DNA from: Acheta domesticus
Lineage: Eukaryota > Arthropoda > Insecta > Orthoptera > Gryllidae
DNA length: 64,000 bases
NCBI GenBank assembly: GCA_031308135.1
Contig: JAHLJT010000631.1
Span: 180,155,675-180,219,674 of the forward strand
Reading direction: 5' to 3'
The notes under the pieces were generated by a model that worked only from the letters and a program-made list of their open reading frames with translations, had not been told where the DNA came from and searched no databases. A program made the translations under genes and the position numbers. Shown here in pieces: positions 49,601-57,602 of this stretch. Every line of letters begins with the position of its first letter. Positions within the stretch are counted from its first letter, which is position 1.

Positions 49601-52600
49601 CTGGACCCCACATTCACAACCCATAAAATATTTAGGACTACACCTCGACACAAAATTAACCTGGAAAACCCATCTTGATATCAAAATTAAACAAGCAAGA
49701 AATTAATTGTTGCAACTCCGGTCTGTAATCAACAAACACAAATCCCAATCATACACAAACTCTACAACAATATATAAAACCATTATAAGGCCACTAATAC
49801 TCTATGTATGCCCAATGTGGACAAACGAAGCCCCCACAAATGTCAATAAAATCCAAATATCCAAAAGAAATTGATCAGATTAATCACAAATTCCCACTGG
49901 TTCATAAGTAACACAGAACTTCATTCCAAATTATACATCAATAAAATAATAAACCAGATATCCCACATATCACACAATTTCTAGCAATCCCTAACAGATA
50001 TACCAGCTACATCCTACTTCATATTAGAAAAAATCCAGCCCACACCCAAATAAAAAATAGATTCCCGTTTGAAACCTTTTTAAAAATCTTAGCCAACAAT
50101 GACACTTAATCTCAAGGTTCTCCCGTAGTGTATCCTCTTCAATGTTTAGAATAAATTAGTTTAGATATTTTAACTAGTGTAAGTCAAATGACTAGATAAC
50201 TATAAAGTGATTACACTAAACGATTTATTCCGTCTTGAACAAATAAATGTGTTATAAATTTTAAAAAATTATTCAGGGGAAACCGAGCTGCTTCGCGCTG
50301 AAAGAGCACACAGTTATCTCCCGGTAGGCATTGATTATGAATTCTGTTAAAAAGATAATTTAGTTAAATAGTTATAAACGTTAATAACCATTTACTTCCC
50401 CCCCCCAATGGAGCACTTTACCACTTTTGCCCTTTATGGTTAGTGGTTCATACATTCTAAATTACGTTTCTGAAGAAAAAAAAAATTAATTGTAAATTAA
50501 TAAATTTACCACAACCTTAAACCCAAAATGAAGAGAAGAAAACGAAAGTAATTTTTTTGTGATTAAAACCATAAATTTCAAAAACAAAACACAACTAAAC
50601 GCAGGAGAACACAATTAAACAACCGGGACAATTATACGGCTACCGAAGTAGGATTTTTGGCACGTGGGACCACAGTTGAAGGTATCCCTTCCTACAAAAA
50701 TTAATAATTCCGAAGATATTCACCACTATTTGTGGTAAATATATAATGTACGAGGGTTGGAGCATATGTCATGGCAACTATTTTTTTCTTGTAGATATGT
50801 GAACAGATCACAAACGTATATGTGTCGTGTGGAAGTTCTGCAGGCATAGTGTATATGCAGAACAACAGATGGCGCCGTGATAATTGGTAGTATCGCAGCG
50901 AGGGCTGTGAAATCAGTCAGTTGGTAAGTGTCATCCGAGATGGAAGTAACCCTTGTTAAACACCGCGCTTACATCAAAATAAACGTTCTCTGAGGGAGAA
51001 ATGCGATGGAATGTCACAATGAATTATTGGAAGCCTTTAGGAATATTGTACTACCATACCGTACAGTAGCAAGGTGGGTAGGAGGTCAGCAAGGACGTGT
51101 GTCAACCAGTGATGAGTAACATTCGGGACGACCTGTCAATGTGCAGATCGACGTGGCATTTGCCGTCATTGAGCAGCTCCTGGACGAAGACAGTCGATGG
51201 ACGCTACTAGAGTTAGAGAGGTGGCATTGAGAAACGCAGCGTTCACAGGATCTTATGTAATGAGCTGCACCTACGCAAAATTCGCATCGCGGTGGGTACC
51301 GCATGCACTGATGGAAGTGCAAAGGTGGGTGCGCTATGCAATATGCTCCGACCACCTTGCACGCTAGAAACAGGACGGCGATCAATTCTTGTCACGAATA
51401 TTTCTTGTCACAAATAATTGCCATCCATAAATTTTAGGCCAGGGCATACGAACCACACTGAAACGTCAGTCTGCGAAAGTTCCGAGAGAAAAAATGGCAG
51501 AAGTTCCGTCAGAATCCTTCCCCAGTCCAAATTGATGATGATCATCGCGTATGACGTCAGGGGAGTCATTGTTTGCCACTTTGTTCCTCATCGCAGCACA
51601 GTGACCGCACAGCACTACAGGGATGACGTAACGCGATAGGTTCGACGTGGCGTTCGGAAGAAACGTTCGGGTTTTGTGGACCGTGAAATAATCCTGCACG
51701 ACAATGCAAAACAACATAACGCAGAGTGAGTAGGGCAGTTACTAGTACTTCGATGTTGGGGATGGGAACAATTGGAGCACCCAATGTACTCTCCCGATAT
51801 TTCGCCCTGTGACTATGTTATAGGCGATTTGAAACACCGAGAGGACATTAATAATGCTGTGCGCCAATAGATGACCCGATTCACACATGGTGAGGCAAAA
51901 TCTGTGGCTGATTCAGCGCCTCCCATATTGTTGGCAGCGTGTGGTGACAGTAGCAGGGGGACTACATTGAGGGTCTTTAGGCCCAGATTTGTCATGTCAA
52001 CTTGAGGTGTACTGTGTTGTCATTCTTTTGCACCGCGAAAGCCATATTGCCCTATATTCTACCGTAATAAGTTAGTGCTATTCAGTGCTATATTCATATT
52101 TCAGTGCTATTCATTATCCACACATGTAGTTAACACCTTGTTCTTTCGTATGTATATGTCACATTTTCCAACCGGACTGGTATCTTCAAGAAAAAATAGT
52201 TGCCATGACTTTTGTTCCAATCCTCGTATTCGAGGTATTATTTTCCTAAGGTAATTGTTGTTATTAAAAATTACGCTAATGATGATTTAAAACAGATCGA
52301 TGGATATTTATTTACCGTAAAATCCCATAAAGCCCTGTACTTCATTCTTAACCTTTGATGGGCTATGGGAAAAAAATGTAACGGATTTTTGTGAAAAGGT
52401 TGTTTAAATAATTAAAAATGGCCTACATTTTGCTTAAAATTACACGAAAATTATTCATAATTTTAAAAAAACTGAACATGGTATTATTTCTGTCTTTAAA
52501 GAACAGATTTCATTAAGAAAAAAATCTTTATCTTCAGTATTACAGACGTAGGAAGACTTCAAAAAATTGCACCACGAAAAATCAGGGATTTTAACAATGC

Positions 52601-53697
52601 TATTATCTTAGGCGTCCTTTACGGTATCCGAGGACAAAGTTTATCCGAAATGTTTCGGGCAATTTTTGAGAAAAGATGTTTAAGGCTTCATATAATATAC
52701 CCTCAAATGTCCAAACATTCGTTTGAAACTCTCAAAGCCTTGAGTTAATTCACATCGATCAGGGAATATGAGTTTTCGAGAAAATAGGCTGAACGGTTTA
52801 GGTGAACATTGACCACAGACGTACAGACATTTTGCTGTCAATCGATATTTCGGTATCAAGGACCCACAAAACATGGATTCTGGCTAGAGGCACTTGTTAA
52901 AGGAAGTAATTTACAGAACATATGAACACAATTTATTCACATCTTCGTTACCAGAGCCGGAGAATAAGAGTCTTTCTATACAAGATTCGCATTTTTTGGC
53001 GCACGATTACAATACTATCTCTTTTACATTTGTAAACACGAGAAAGTAAAAGAACCGTCAACGTACCTCAAAATTAGTTGTATAGATTTCCTTGCCATGG
53101 TAAGCAATGAAAATTAGTCCATTTTTATCCAATAGTTTACCAGGAGCCAACTCATTTCCATAGAACAATCGACCCACGTACAGATTTCCGCCTTTGTAAT
53201 CGTTGCCAGCGAACACTGCATTTGGAGGAATGTCGGAGGCACTAGTTCCCCGAACCCACCACAGAGATCTGCATTCACAGACTGTAAGAAGACAGATAAC
53301 AGTCAATTAAACTTACTCTTTTGGCATTTTTTCATAATTACTGAAAACACTACTGTCGCCCGGTACTGAATATGTTCTCTTAGATGACTTTAGTGATCTA
53401 GGTACTATGTATTGTACCAATATCATTAATTTTACTGTCAACCTCTCATATTACAAATGTGAGAAGAATCTGGGCATTTGAATTTATTGTTGTGTGTTAA
53501 GTTACCAATAAACTGTGTATTAGGAAAAGTGGGAAAAAGCAAAAGTTCCTTCTTCCTGAATACATTCAAAATTCATTTCGAATCGTATCCATTTGGCTGA
53601 ACTATGAATACATACCACCTGTGCTTCTTTGAAACACGTTCTCCGCAGTAACTTTAAAAACGATTAATAAAAATACTGTAACACCACGTAACAGCAT
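40557..53697 (-). CDS. Secreted two-repeat DM9 (DUF3421) protein, four exons
   Basis: The coding sequence is the join of 53697-53616, 53281-53067, 42053-41901 and 40643-40557 on the minus strand: 537 bases, 178 residues plus stop. Intron phases agree (1, 0, 0) and every boundary is GT-AG. Residues 1-18 form a signal peptide (MLLRG then a hydrophobic V/F/L/I core, T-A-E at the likely cut). DM9 repeat 1 spans about 35-101, with IPPNAVFAG, LYVGRL, APGK, HGKE and the closing FEVLV. Repeat 2 spans about 109-176, with IPPGAVLGG, FYICRV, IPGK, CCYPIDGKE and FQVLV. Family knowledge: DM9 proteins include mannose-binding immune lectins in molluscs, a mosquito protein responding to Plasmodium, and the lectin part of natterins. 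The exact role here is unknown; a secreted sugar-binding or defence protein is an inference. The start has an ACCATG context. Introns 2 and 3 are largely transposon. Confidence 0.88.
40935..41883. mobile_element. Foldback transposon copy 1 (in DM9 intron 3)
   Basis: About 950 bp with long imperfect inverted arms. The left arm (about 40935-41300) and the complement of the right arm (about 41620-41883) share GGCCATGATAACGAAAACG-like and CAGTTGCTAA-like blocks, CTAACAC.TGGTGTAGCCA, a GGTACCGAAAAA-type block and a run of CGTCCGTCTGTC-type units. Both ends approach TTTC(T/C)CG. No open reading frame lies inside. It ends 17 bp from the exon 3 donor, so it has not destroyed the splice site. The superfamily is not known. 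Confidence 0.65.
41901..42053 (-). CDS. DM9 gene exon 3 (end of repeat 1, most of repeat 2)
   Basis: 153 bases, phase 0 at both ends. The acceptor TTTAG precedes GTA TTG GTA, which supplies the VLV expected after FE of exon 2. The donor is AAG|GTAAGT at 41900, cutting repeat 2 right after IPGK. Repeat 1 has no intron at that point. Confidence 0.88.
42054..42558 (-). other. DM9 intron 2, part free of recognised transposons
   Basis: About 500 bp of AT-rich intron next to exon 3 with nothing else recognised. Without the nested transposons, intron 2 would be roughly this size. Confidence 0.5.
42732..42735. repeat. Target-site duplication GTGT, left
   Basis: Matches GTGT at 48178-48181. The uninterrupted paralogous site at about 41110-41116 has a single GGTGTAGCC, confirming a 4-bp duplication. 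Confidence 0.85.
42736..44001 (-). repeat. 3' LTR of the Gag element
   Basis: 1266 bp; in element orientation it runs TGTAGCG...GGTCACA. By eye it differs from the other LTR only in an A run (9 against 8 near 43140) and a T run (7 against 8 near 43855). Four short frames translate identically in both LTRs and are not genes. AATAAA in element orientation occurs near 43160. Confidence 0.92.
44004..44018 (-). promoter_or_regulatory. Polypurine tract
   Basis: Read on the minus strand, TTTGAGAAGGGGGC directly precedes the 3' LTR (two bases, TA, between). This is the expected plus-strand primer position. Confidence 0.7.
44072..44257 (-). pseudogene. C-terminal remnant of pol (after integrase)
   Basis: A frame ending at TAA 44072-44074 encodes about 60 residues with KFFQLFQGPYNI, IEPNVAEL, IIGKFN and SLKPF. 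This resembles the tail that follows integrase in many gypsy-type pol proteins (GPY-like strand, then a KF/YN...LKP ending). It is in a different frame from the protease above it. The deletion junction lies near 44255-44275. Confidence 0.65.
44235..44855 (-). CDS. Retropepsin-like protease domain, truncated pol
   Basis: 206 codons from ATG. LVDTGC at residues 14-19 is the aspartic protease active site. LILGMDFMSQY at about 90-100 is the second conserved block (usually ILGxDFL). The rest is the linker that normally leads into reverse transcriptase, but the frame ends in a short unrelated tail where the internal deletion joins. Conserved-looking sequence starts before this ATG, so synthesis probably depends on frameshifting from the upstream frame. 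It is in the same frame as gag but separated by two stops. A dimer could process Gag if it is made. Confidence 0.75.
   Translation of the reverse strand: MIQVKCNEIILSALVDTGCIASIITEDTVQYLLDNGVDIPMLPLTKSYIIGVNKKKSCPINKQVMLDLVIGTTKCEVVCIVAKDLLYPLILGMDFMSQYLVIIDVQQYKLIIPPKDLVDLECNDPGEKIYTSQCVELQNLEDLIKSTVQDNSNLLSDQKEQLVAMLLKYKKVFEKSTKPVRSFQFEIELTTQEPFVGHQYRGGESS
44873..45055 (-). CDS. Linking frame between gag and protease
   Basis: 60 codons, +1 relative to gag. It overlaps the last 68 bases of gag and ends 17 bases before the protease ATG. It could be the true end of gag reached by recoding, or the product of a small indel in gag. No CCHC zinc knuckle is visible in it or in the gag tail. Confidence 0.4.
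   Translation of the reverse strand: MWRMETYAEYIERNKLLRFGAISHPASNLANNNRNEVTILSWELADFEEITGRKRFFKQM
44988..46610 (-). CDS. Gag polyprotein of the LTR element
   Basis: 540 residues from an ATG 302 bases after the 5' LTR. Residues 20-80 are acidic and Ser/Thr-rich. About 80-280 are predicted coiled coil, including four tandem 11-residue units (110-153, type MVENNNKLEEK). Residues 300-465 are a gypsy-type capsid (LTFSGLNTENPCTFLKAVE, W-A-D-T-L, F..KFLSRYW, LIRHFP). The tail (470-540) is basic, R/K-rich and probably binds RNA in place of zinc knuckles. The frame is fully open, in contrast to the ruined elements nearby, fitting a recent insertion. Gag forms the particles in which element RNA is packaged and copied. 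The long N-terminal coiled coil is unusual for a gypsy Gag. Confidence 0.85.
   Translation of the reverse strand: MADSDRTEMFNRQRNIETVGESSEESDRSEDREVLLEGSGGFSTVTTREGEEETRSTDTPTGRESTPTTSQDQEGEIERANRMMARLMQQFMQQIDIKMHSQTESITSQMIENNNKLEEKMVENNNKLEKKMVENNSKLEEKIKGNNAKLEGRFGELENKFKGLSEQWKVIVKEEIQTELASITDQLEERMQNLRQQIQLQCDTKVNGIEEKVDTQIAIVATISDKQSSLEKEVNKFQKELSDVAQAQATKLNNAIKDLTEYDHQLEKQIKECKNEVEELSTKGGHTCLGPGSITPLLLTLPPHLTFSGLNTENPCTFLKAVENYFSLHMVKEDKRVRIIYQMLKSNAKTWADTLEPLPPTYLEFKQKFLSRYWNHEIQTDYKIELLCGSWKRGGCNMQEYATEKLAGLKLCTPTIPEEEMVCLLIRHFPSQIQNLLKNLLPLTAEKLITQLGSYDATYQRIEKQSKPKTGTTVSSTIVETNKIIPRIKIRKTGTKRKTRRKFTEADQEIRRIHQMEGRVENGNLRRVHRKEQTSEVWGD
46885..46907 (-). promoter_or_regulatory. Primer-binding site for tRNA-Lys
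   Basis: Four bases after the 5' LTR, the minus strand reads TGGCGCCCAACGTGGGGC and continues for five more matching bases. This is complementary to the 3' end of tRNA-Lys(CUU) from CCA into the T loop, 23 bases in all. A match beyond 18 bases is long for a retrotransposon. Confidence 0.88.
46912..48177 (-). repeat. 5' LTR of the Gag element
   Basis: 1266 bp, the promoter copy. It contains a GC-rich internal stretch (47455-47700 on the plus strand) with two diverged GAGCGGCGCGGTG / AGTAGCGCGGCGCGGTG units. The right GTGT duplication follows at 48178-48181. Confidence 0.92.
48182..49289. other. Foldback interior in DM9 intron 2
   Basis: AT-rich sequence with repeated TTTTTCTCAAAAA-like stretches. 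No coding potential seen. Confidence 0.45.
49290..50250 (+). pseudogene. 5'-truncated LINE fragment (Jockey-like reverse transcriptase)
   Basis: A broken frame shows S-V-S-Q-G-S-P followed by PTLFNI (reverse transcriptase motif B). Then comes FAGDTALFAS, where the catalytic pair is normally F-A-D-D, so one aspartate is lost. KYLGLHLDTKLTW and IIRPLILYVCPMW are thumb-region motifs. Stops and frameshifts are frequent and a C run interrupts the frame at 49368. No endonuclease is present. It lies in opposite orientation to the DM9 gene. Confidence 0.75.
50751..52226 (+). mobile_element. Mariner-like element with TIRs and TA duplication
   Basis: 1476 bp. The ends CGAGGGTTGGAGCA... and the complement CGAGGATTGGAACA... 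match for about 40 bp, including GTCATGGCAACTATTTTTT. TA flanks both sides (50749-50750, 52227-52228). It contains the transposase pseudogene at 50940-52005. It is nested in the foldback element in DM9 intron 2. Confidence 0.88.
50940..52005 (+). pseudogene. Mariner transposase pseudogene
   Basis: About 355 codons of mariner transposase with several stops and frameshifts. Recognisable parts are VKHRAYIK at the start, LPYRTVARWV and GRVSTSDE in the paired helix-turn-helix region, the linker LLDEDSRWT, PSPVQIDDD-like and YDVRGVIVCHFVPH segments, IILHDNA with the second catalytic aspartate, and YSPDISPCDY with the third. The first catalytic aspartate (usually D-E-T-W) reads H-K-F-stop. The protein cannot be active. 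Confidence 0.88.
52229..52689. other. Foldback interior in DM9 intron 2
   Basis: AT-rich sequence without coding signals. Confidence 0.45.
53067..53281 (-). CDS. DM9 gene exon 2 (first DM9 repeat)
   Basis: The acceptor is a pyrimidine-rich tract ending TTCTTACAG (53282 side); the donor is GAG|GTACGT at 53066. It is 215 bases with no stop, carries almost all of repeat 1 and ends just before the VLV that closes it. Confidence 0.88.
53282..53615 (-). other. DM9 intron 1
   Basis: 334 bp, phase 1, AT-rich, with a clear pyrimidine tract before the acceptor. It is the only intron without a transposon I recognise. Confidence 0.75.
53616..53697 (-). CDS. DM9 gene exon 1 (signal peptide)
   Basis: Codes for 27 residues plus one base. 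The donor is G|GTATGT at 53615. An alternative GT four bases upstream would give the same phase. An 18-bp stretch inside it is identical to part of the SINE at 54212-54715. Confidence 0.8.
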
Positions 53698-53800
53698 GGT
53701 ACTTATCTTGATATATCCTGCTGTCAGTAAAAATGTACTAAAGGAATTAAAACACTGGCTGTGAAAGTGCAAATCAATGGTTTGAAGATGGTTTCACCTG

Positions 53801-53808
53801 TATTTATA
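53801..53808 (-). promoter_or_regulatory. TATA-like box of the DM9 gene
   Basis: TATAAATA on the minus strand, about 104 bases upstream of the start codon. This would place transcription start near 53770 and give a 5' UTR of about 75 bases. No strong initiator motif stands out. Confidence 0.5.
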
Positions 53809-53850
53809 TTTAATACTGAAAGTAAAAATAAGATATTTGTACATTTTTGT

Positions 53851-53868
53851 TATCATCTTATCTTATCA
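53851..53868 (-). promoter_or_regulatory. GATA motif cluster upstream of the DM9 gene
   Basis: The minus strand reads TGATAAGATAAGATGATA: three GATA cores in 18 bases, about 45 bases upstream of the TATA-like box. In insects, GATA factors drive fat-body, blood-cell and midgut genes. Expression in such tissue is inferred. Confidence 0.45.
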
Positions 53869-54211
53869 GTGACCTTATTACACATCAGAAAATGTTCAAA
53901 AACACTTAACAGTAATTAATTGCTACTCTTCAAAATTCAAGGCTATTGCATTCATCTTTCACCCGTGGATTTCTTTACCCTGAAGTGTTTTTGTGTTTTT
54001 TTCCTCATGCAGCTAGCAATCACAAAACTCGGCTGTCTAGTTCCGGAATTATTTGCCACGTTTATTGATGACGTATAAAGTTAGTTAAAAGACTCAGTAC
54101 AGTGTGATTTCTTCATCAGATCATATCCAGAAATAACTACTTTTATTTATTCTGTGAAAAAAAATGTCCTTGTTATAAGGAAAGCTCCAGGTTTTACCTC
54201 ATTTCAATTAC
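53869..54211. other. Upstream region of the DM9 gene
   Basis: AT-rich; nothing further recognised. Confidence 0.4.
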
Positions 54212-54715
54212 AAGCACACCAACTTAGGGCCATCAGTTGATTTCTGATTGAGAAGTCCTAGGGTTTGAGTCTCGAATTTTCGAAACTAGCTACATAGCTA
54301 GAACGAATTCAGCCGCTATCTGGTTCTCCGCAGTAACTTTCTTCGATCAACACTAGGTGAATACCGGAGACGTTCTCTCGCAACCAAACTACAGACCGCG
54401 CAGGATCATTCCTTCTTCTTTGTCCAACTTCACCCCTTACATTTTCACTTATATACAGTACTCTACCACACATGTCAGGATACCAGTAAGGAACATTCAC
54501 TCTGTCTGACTAAAGCAGTCCCTGGCTGCTAGGAGATACCTGGTTGGAAAAAGCCCCGGAAGCTGACGTGTAGGTTGGGCTAGGCCTCACCATCAAGCGG
54601 TGGAAATTCAACTCAATCTCTCGTGAACAAAAACGTAAATTGCAGATGCGGGGCTAAGAGCCATGTAATAGTAGTTTGCGCGCTCGGAAACACGGAATAG
54701 TCAATTGACGACCTG
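54212..54715 (+). repeat. Long SINE family S1, copy e
   Basis: The head has a degenerate B box, GGGTTTGAGTCTCG. The body carries CGAATTCAGCCGCTATCTGG, CACACATGTCAGGATACC, a CTAGGAGATACCTGG block and CACCATCAAGCGG. Part of the segment after CTATCTGG differs from the other copies and shares 18 identical bases with DM9 exon 1. Confidence 0.7.
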
Positions 54716-55170
54716 TGAGTAAACAAATAATACAAGGTCACTTTCAGGCTTTGGCCTCATACCGACTGCTTGTTTGAACTTAATGGAATTTCGTCCTAGA
54801 CTTTTAAAGTAGAATTATTTTAGCTTTACGTCGTCTCCTCTCACAAGTACTTCTCTAAATGTGACGATAAAATCTTAGACACTCGTTACAATGTCGTTAT
54901 CAGACATCCTGAATTAAATAGGACTTACTAGTTTATTCATGATCGTCTCCTGTATTATTTCAGTAGTATACCTTTGGGTTCCGGCACTCACACGCAACCA
55001 GTCTTTATAAATGAGAGCTCTAAAGAAAGAGAATTTCACGGAGACTTGACGAATTCCACTTTGACTTTAAAAATATGGGTGATTTCATGAAAAAAACGCA
55101 TCGAAATATTCATGTAAAATGCAACCCGCATCACATGTCAACATACACCGGCAAATAACTGATAAACAAA
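54716..55170. other. No feature seen
   Basis: Mixed sequence without a recognisable gene. Confidence 0.4.
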
Positions 55171-55320
55171 GCGTTTTAGAACCTTAAAAAGTAAAATTTT
55201 GAGTCCAATGGCCTCAAAGAAGCGTTTTTCACACCATAATCTACAAGATAAGACATTATCCAATCCATTCAATTAACTTTTCGGTTCCACGCTTCAATAC
55301 TGTCAAGGCCACCTCAGTAT
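55171..55320 (+). repeat. Dispersed repeat R2, copy 2
   Basis: Diverged match to 25799-25935, best at GGCCTCAAAGAA and TAATCTACAAGAT. Confidence 0.5.
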
Positions 55321-55807
55321 TTCAGCCCTTCCTGCTGGTAGCAATTTTTGTGGCGACACGCTTAGAAGGCTTAGATTCGACAATCTTTATTTACGCTTTC
55401 TGTTAACACCGTAGTTTGTGCAGTCTGACGAGGTTTATTTGCATAATCATTAATTCAAGATTTGCTCTCCAGCAACAACTAGAAGTACTATTATAGTTGC
55501 TTGATACCTATACCCATGAAGATTGTTTCTTATGCGTGAAGTGAAACTATTCAATTAACGTTTTTTCATGGTATATAAGTGCTGTGTACTTAATTGTGGA
55601 AAGATGTGGTTGTTCAGTGAAGAGTGAAGACTGTGTTTGTGTTTTACCTGTACCAATATTTTCGTTATCATTCGATGAAATTTTCAAGTCAACGTAGCTT
55701 TCTCAAAAGTAAAAAGCTAATATTTTTGTGACTATCACGAAAAACTAAAACCTAATTGACAAAGAATATTGAATAATTACTTCAAATGTCTTTAAGTAAG
55801 TGTTGGG
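55321..55807. other. No feature seen
   Basis: AT-rich sequence. Confidence 0.4.
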
Positions 55808-56046
55808 AATTGTTCCAAGCAAATTATCCATGATATTGAATAAATATTTATTGAAAATTTCTTTTACACATTAATTGCATTGTTTTTTATTTTTATTTGT
55901 AATTGTGTTTTTACATTGCAAGTTACCTTTATAGATTTTAAACAAATAAACACGTTTCGTTAACTAATTTACCTCTTAGAATGAAAATAGAAGGATAGGG
56001 ATGAGTGTGTGGTCTAACATGCGAGAGTTCTCGCACGGGTACGCAG
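55808..56046 (+). repeat. Dispersed repeat with palindromic core, copy 2
   Basis: Shares AATTGTTCCAAG, TTGAATAAA, ATTGCATTGTT, GATAGGG and the near-palindrome TGCGAGAGTTCTCGCA (56020-56035) followed by CGGGTACGC with copy 3. Confidence 0.65.
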
Positions 56047-56828
56047 AGGTAGTGGGGGAAAACTTGTGCTAAGGCACAATACAAAGAACAAACTTTTTAA
56101 AGTAGCTGAAGTAAAATAGCTTGAAATAAATGGAAAACAAAAATCAAAACGCGCTAGCCTACAATACTACGTGAATCAATTAAAAAACAACTAAATTTAA
56201 AATTATAGAAAGAATAGTGCAAGTCACCCGACAACTGCCAACGATCGCAGTCCACACGCACGATTTAAATGTTTGCGGTATCTGGAAGTATGTACACCAA
56301 CGACCAGCTGCAAACTCATATTGTAAATAAAACACCGTTTGATATTATACTAAAGGTGTCGGTTCGTTAAAATATTAAAAATTCAAACATAGTTTGAGCA
56401 ACATTCTCATGTACCGGAGTGGGCTTACTAATGCCTACTAAATTGTTTCTAATGCTAACAAATGGTATTTAGTACTCAAAGGTAAAAAAAATGTTTGATT
56501 ATTTTTTGGCTCGGAATTGTTTTTCTTGAGATACGTAAGGACGCAGAAAATAATTCAATAGTTTTTAGCAAACAATTTTTCAATCTTCTCACCCCAGCAA
56601 GCTGGCACCCTGAGGGTCCAAAACCTACTCGGTTCTTCATAACAAATCAAGGAAAGTTAAATAATATTGCAATTAGTAGGTCTGTTCTTGCCCGATCCGG
56701 TATTTTCGCACTACTTTACTTGGCTTTCTCAAGAGTAAAAACCTTTTCTATTATTTGACTATCAAGGAAAGCGAAAAGCTAACTCTCAAGGAAGATTGAA
56801 AAATGTATTCAAATGTTGTTTTTAAAGA
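56047..56828. other. No gene recognised
   Basis: AT-rich. The 87-codon frame at 56495-56758 has no domain I know. Confidence 0.4.
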
Positions 56829-57029
56829 AGTATGAATTGTTCCAAGAACATGTCTCTACAATGTTGAATAAACTTTAATTGAAAATGTATTTCAAACATC
56901 AATTGCATTGTTATTTTGTTTGATATTCTGTATGTACATTAGTAGTTCCTCTCCTTTATGGAAAGGATTGAAAAATGGATAGGGTACGTGTGGGGTTTAA
57001 CATGCGAGAGTTCTCGCACGGGTACGCTA
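56829..57029 (+). repeat. Dispersed repeat with palindromic core, copy 3
   Basis: Direct repeat of copy 2. The palindromic core (57003-57018) lies 983 bp from that of copy 2 and is identical in 16 of 16 bases. Confidence 0.65.
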
Positions 57030-57469
57030 GTCATTCTAATTTTAGTAAATACACAGTGAATGTTAGTTCTTAGCGACAGAAAAAGCAGAAAATTGTGAGG
57101 CACAAATTCAATAAAGAAAACATCTCCAATAGTGGCAACAATTAGGCGGAGATACTGAAAGTGCTTCATGAATGATTTACATATTCATTTGGTAGACAAA
57201 AATGCAGACAATGAACCGTTTAAATTCAGGTCTCGAAGCACATTTTTCAATCAAAATATTTTATTAGTATCGGTTATATTTGCTTTCATTTAATAGCTTG
57301 TCACATTCAAGCACCTAATAAGTATTCAAGTAACTTTTATGTATTTGTTTGATTTTCGTGAATGTAATGCAATGTAATTGTTGAAATATTTGTATTATAT
57401 CGCGAATAATTACAATAGGAGCGTGTCTTATATTTCATTGTCTTCTTGATTAAAAGGAACGATTTCATA
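57030..57469. other. No feature seen
   Basis: AT-rich spacer. Confidence 0.4.
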
Positions 57470-57602
57470 TGAAGTTTCTCGAATATTTAAACGTTTTCTG
57501 TGAAAATGAGCTCAGGTTTAGGAATTTGTTTGCCTGTCTGTCTGTGGAAACGGTGGGATTTTCGACAGACAAAACTTATTGCAGGGGCCTGGTAACAAAA
57601 AT
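57470..57602 (+). repeat. Foldback transposon fragment
   Basis: Contains a GTCTGTCTGTGG stretch and GATTTTCGACAGACAAAACTT followed by GGCCTGGTAACAAAAA, matching the arms of the foldback elements at 40935 and 42559. A SINE adjoins or interrupts it. Confidence 0.45.

Larger units (their letters stand above)
42559..53045. mobile_element. Foldback transposon copy 2, split by later insertions (in DM9 intron 2)
   Basis: The left arm (42559-42735, continuing at 48178-48310) and the complement of the right arm (about 52690-53045) match more closely than either matches copy 1. Both read TAGCCAGAATC, GTTTTGTGGGTCC and CCGAAA...GCAAAA. Between the arms lie the foldback's own AT-rich interior (48311-49270, 50260-50748, 52229-52690), an LTR element (42736-48177), a LINE fragment (49290-50250) and a mariner (50751-52226). 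The right end lies about 21 bp inside the intron from the exon 2 donor. Confidence 0.65.
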
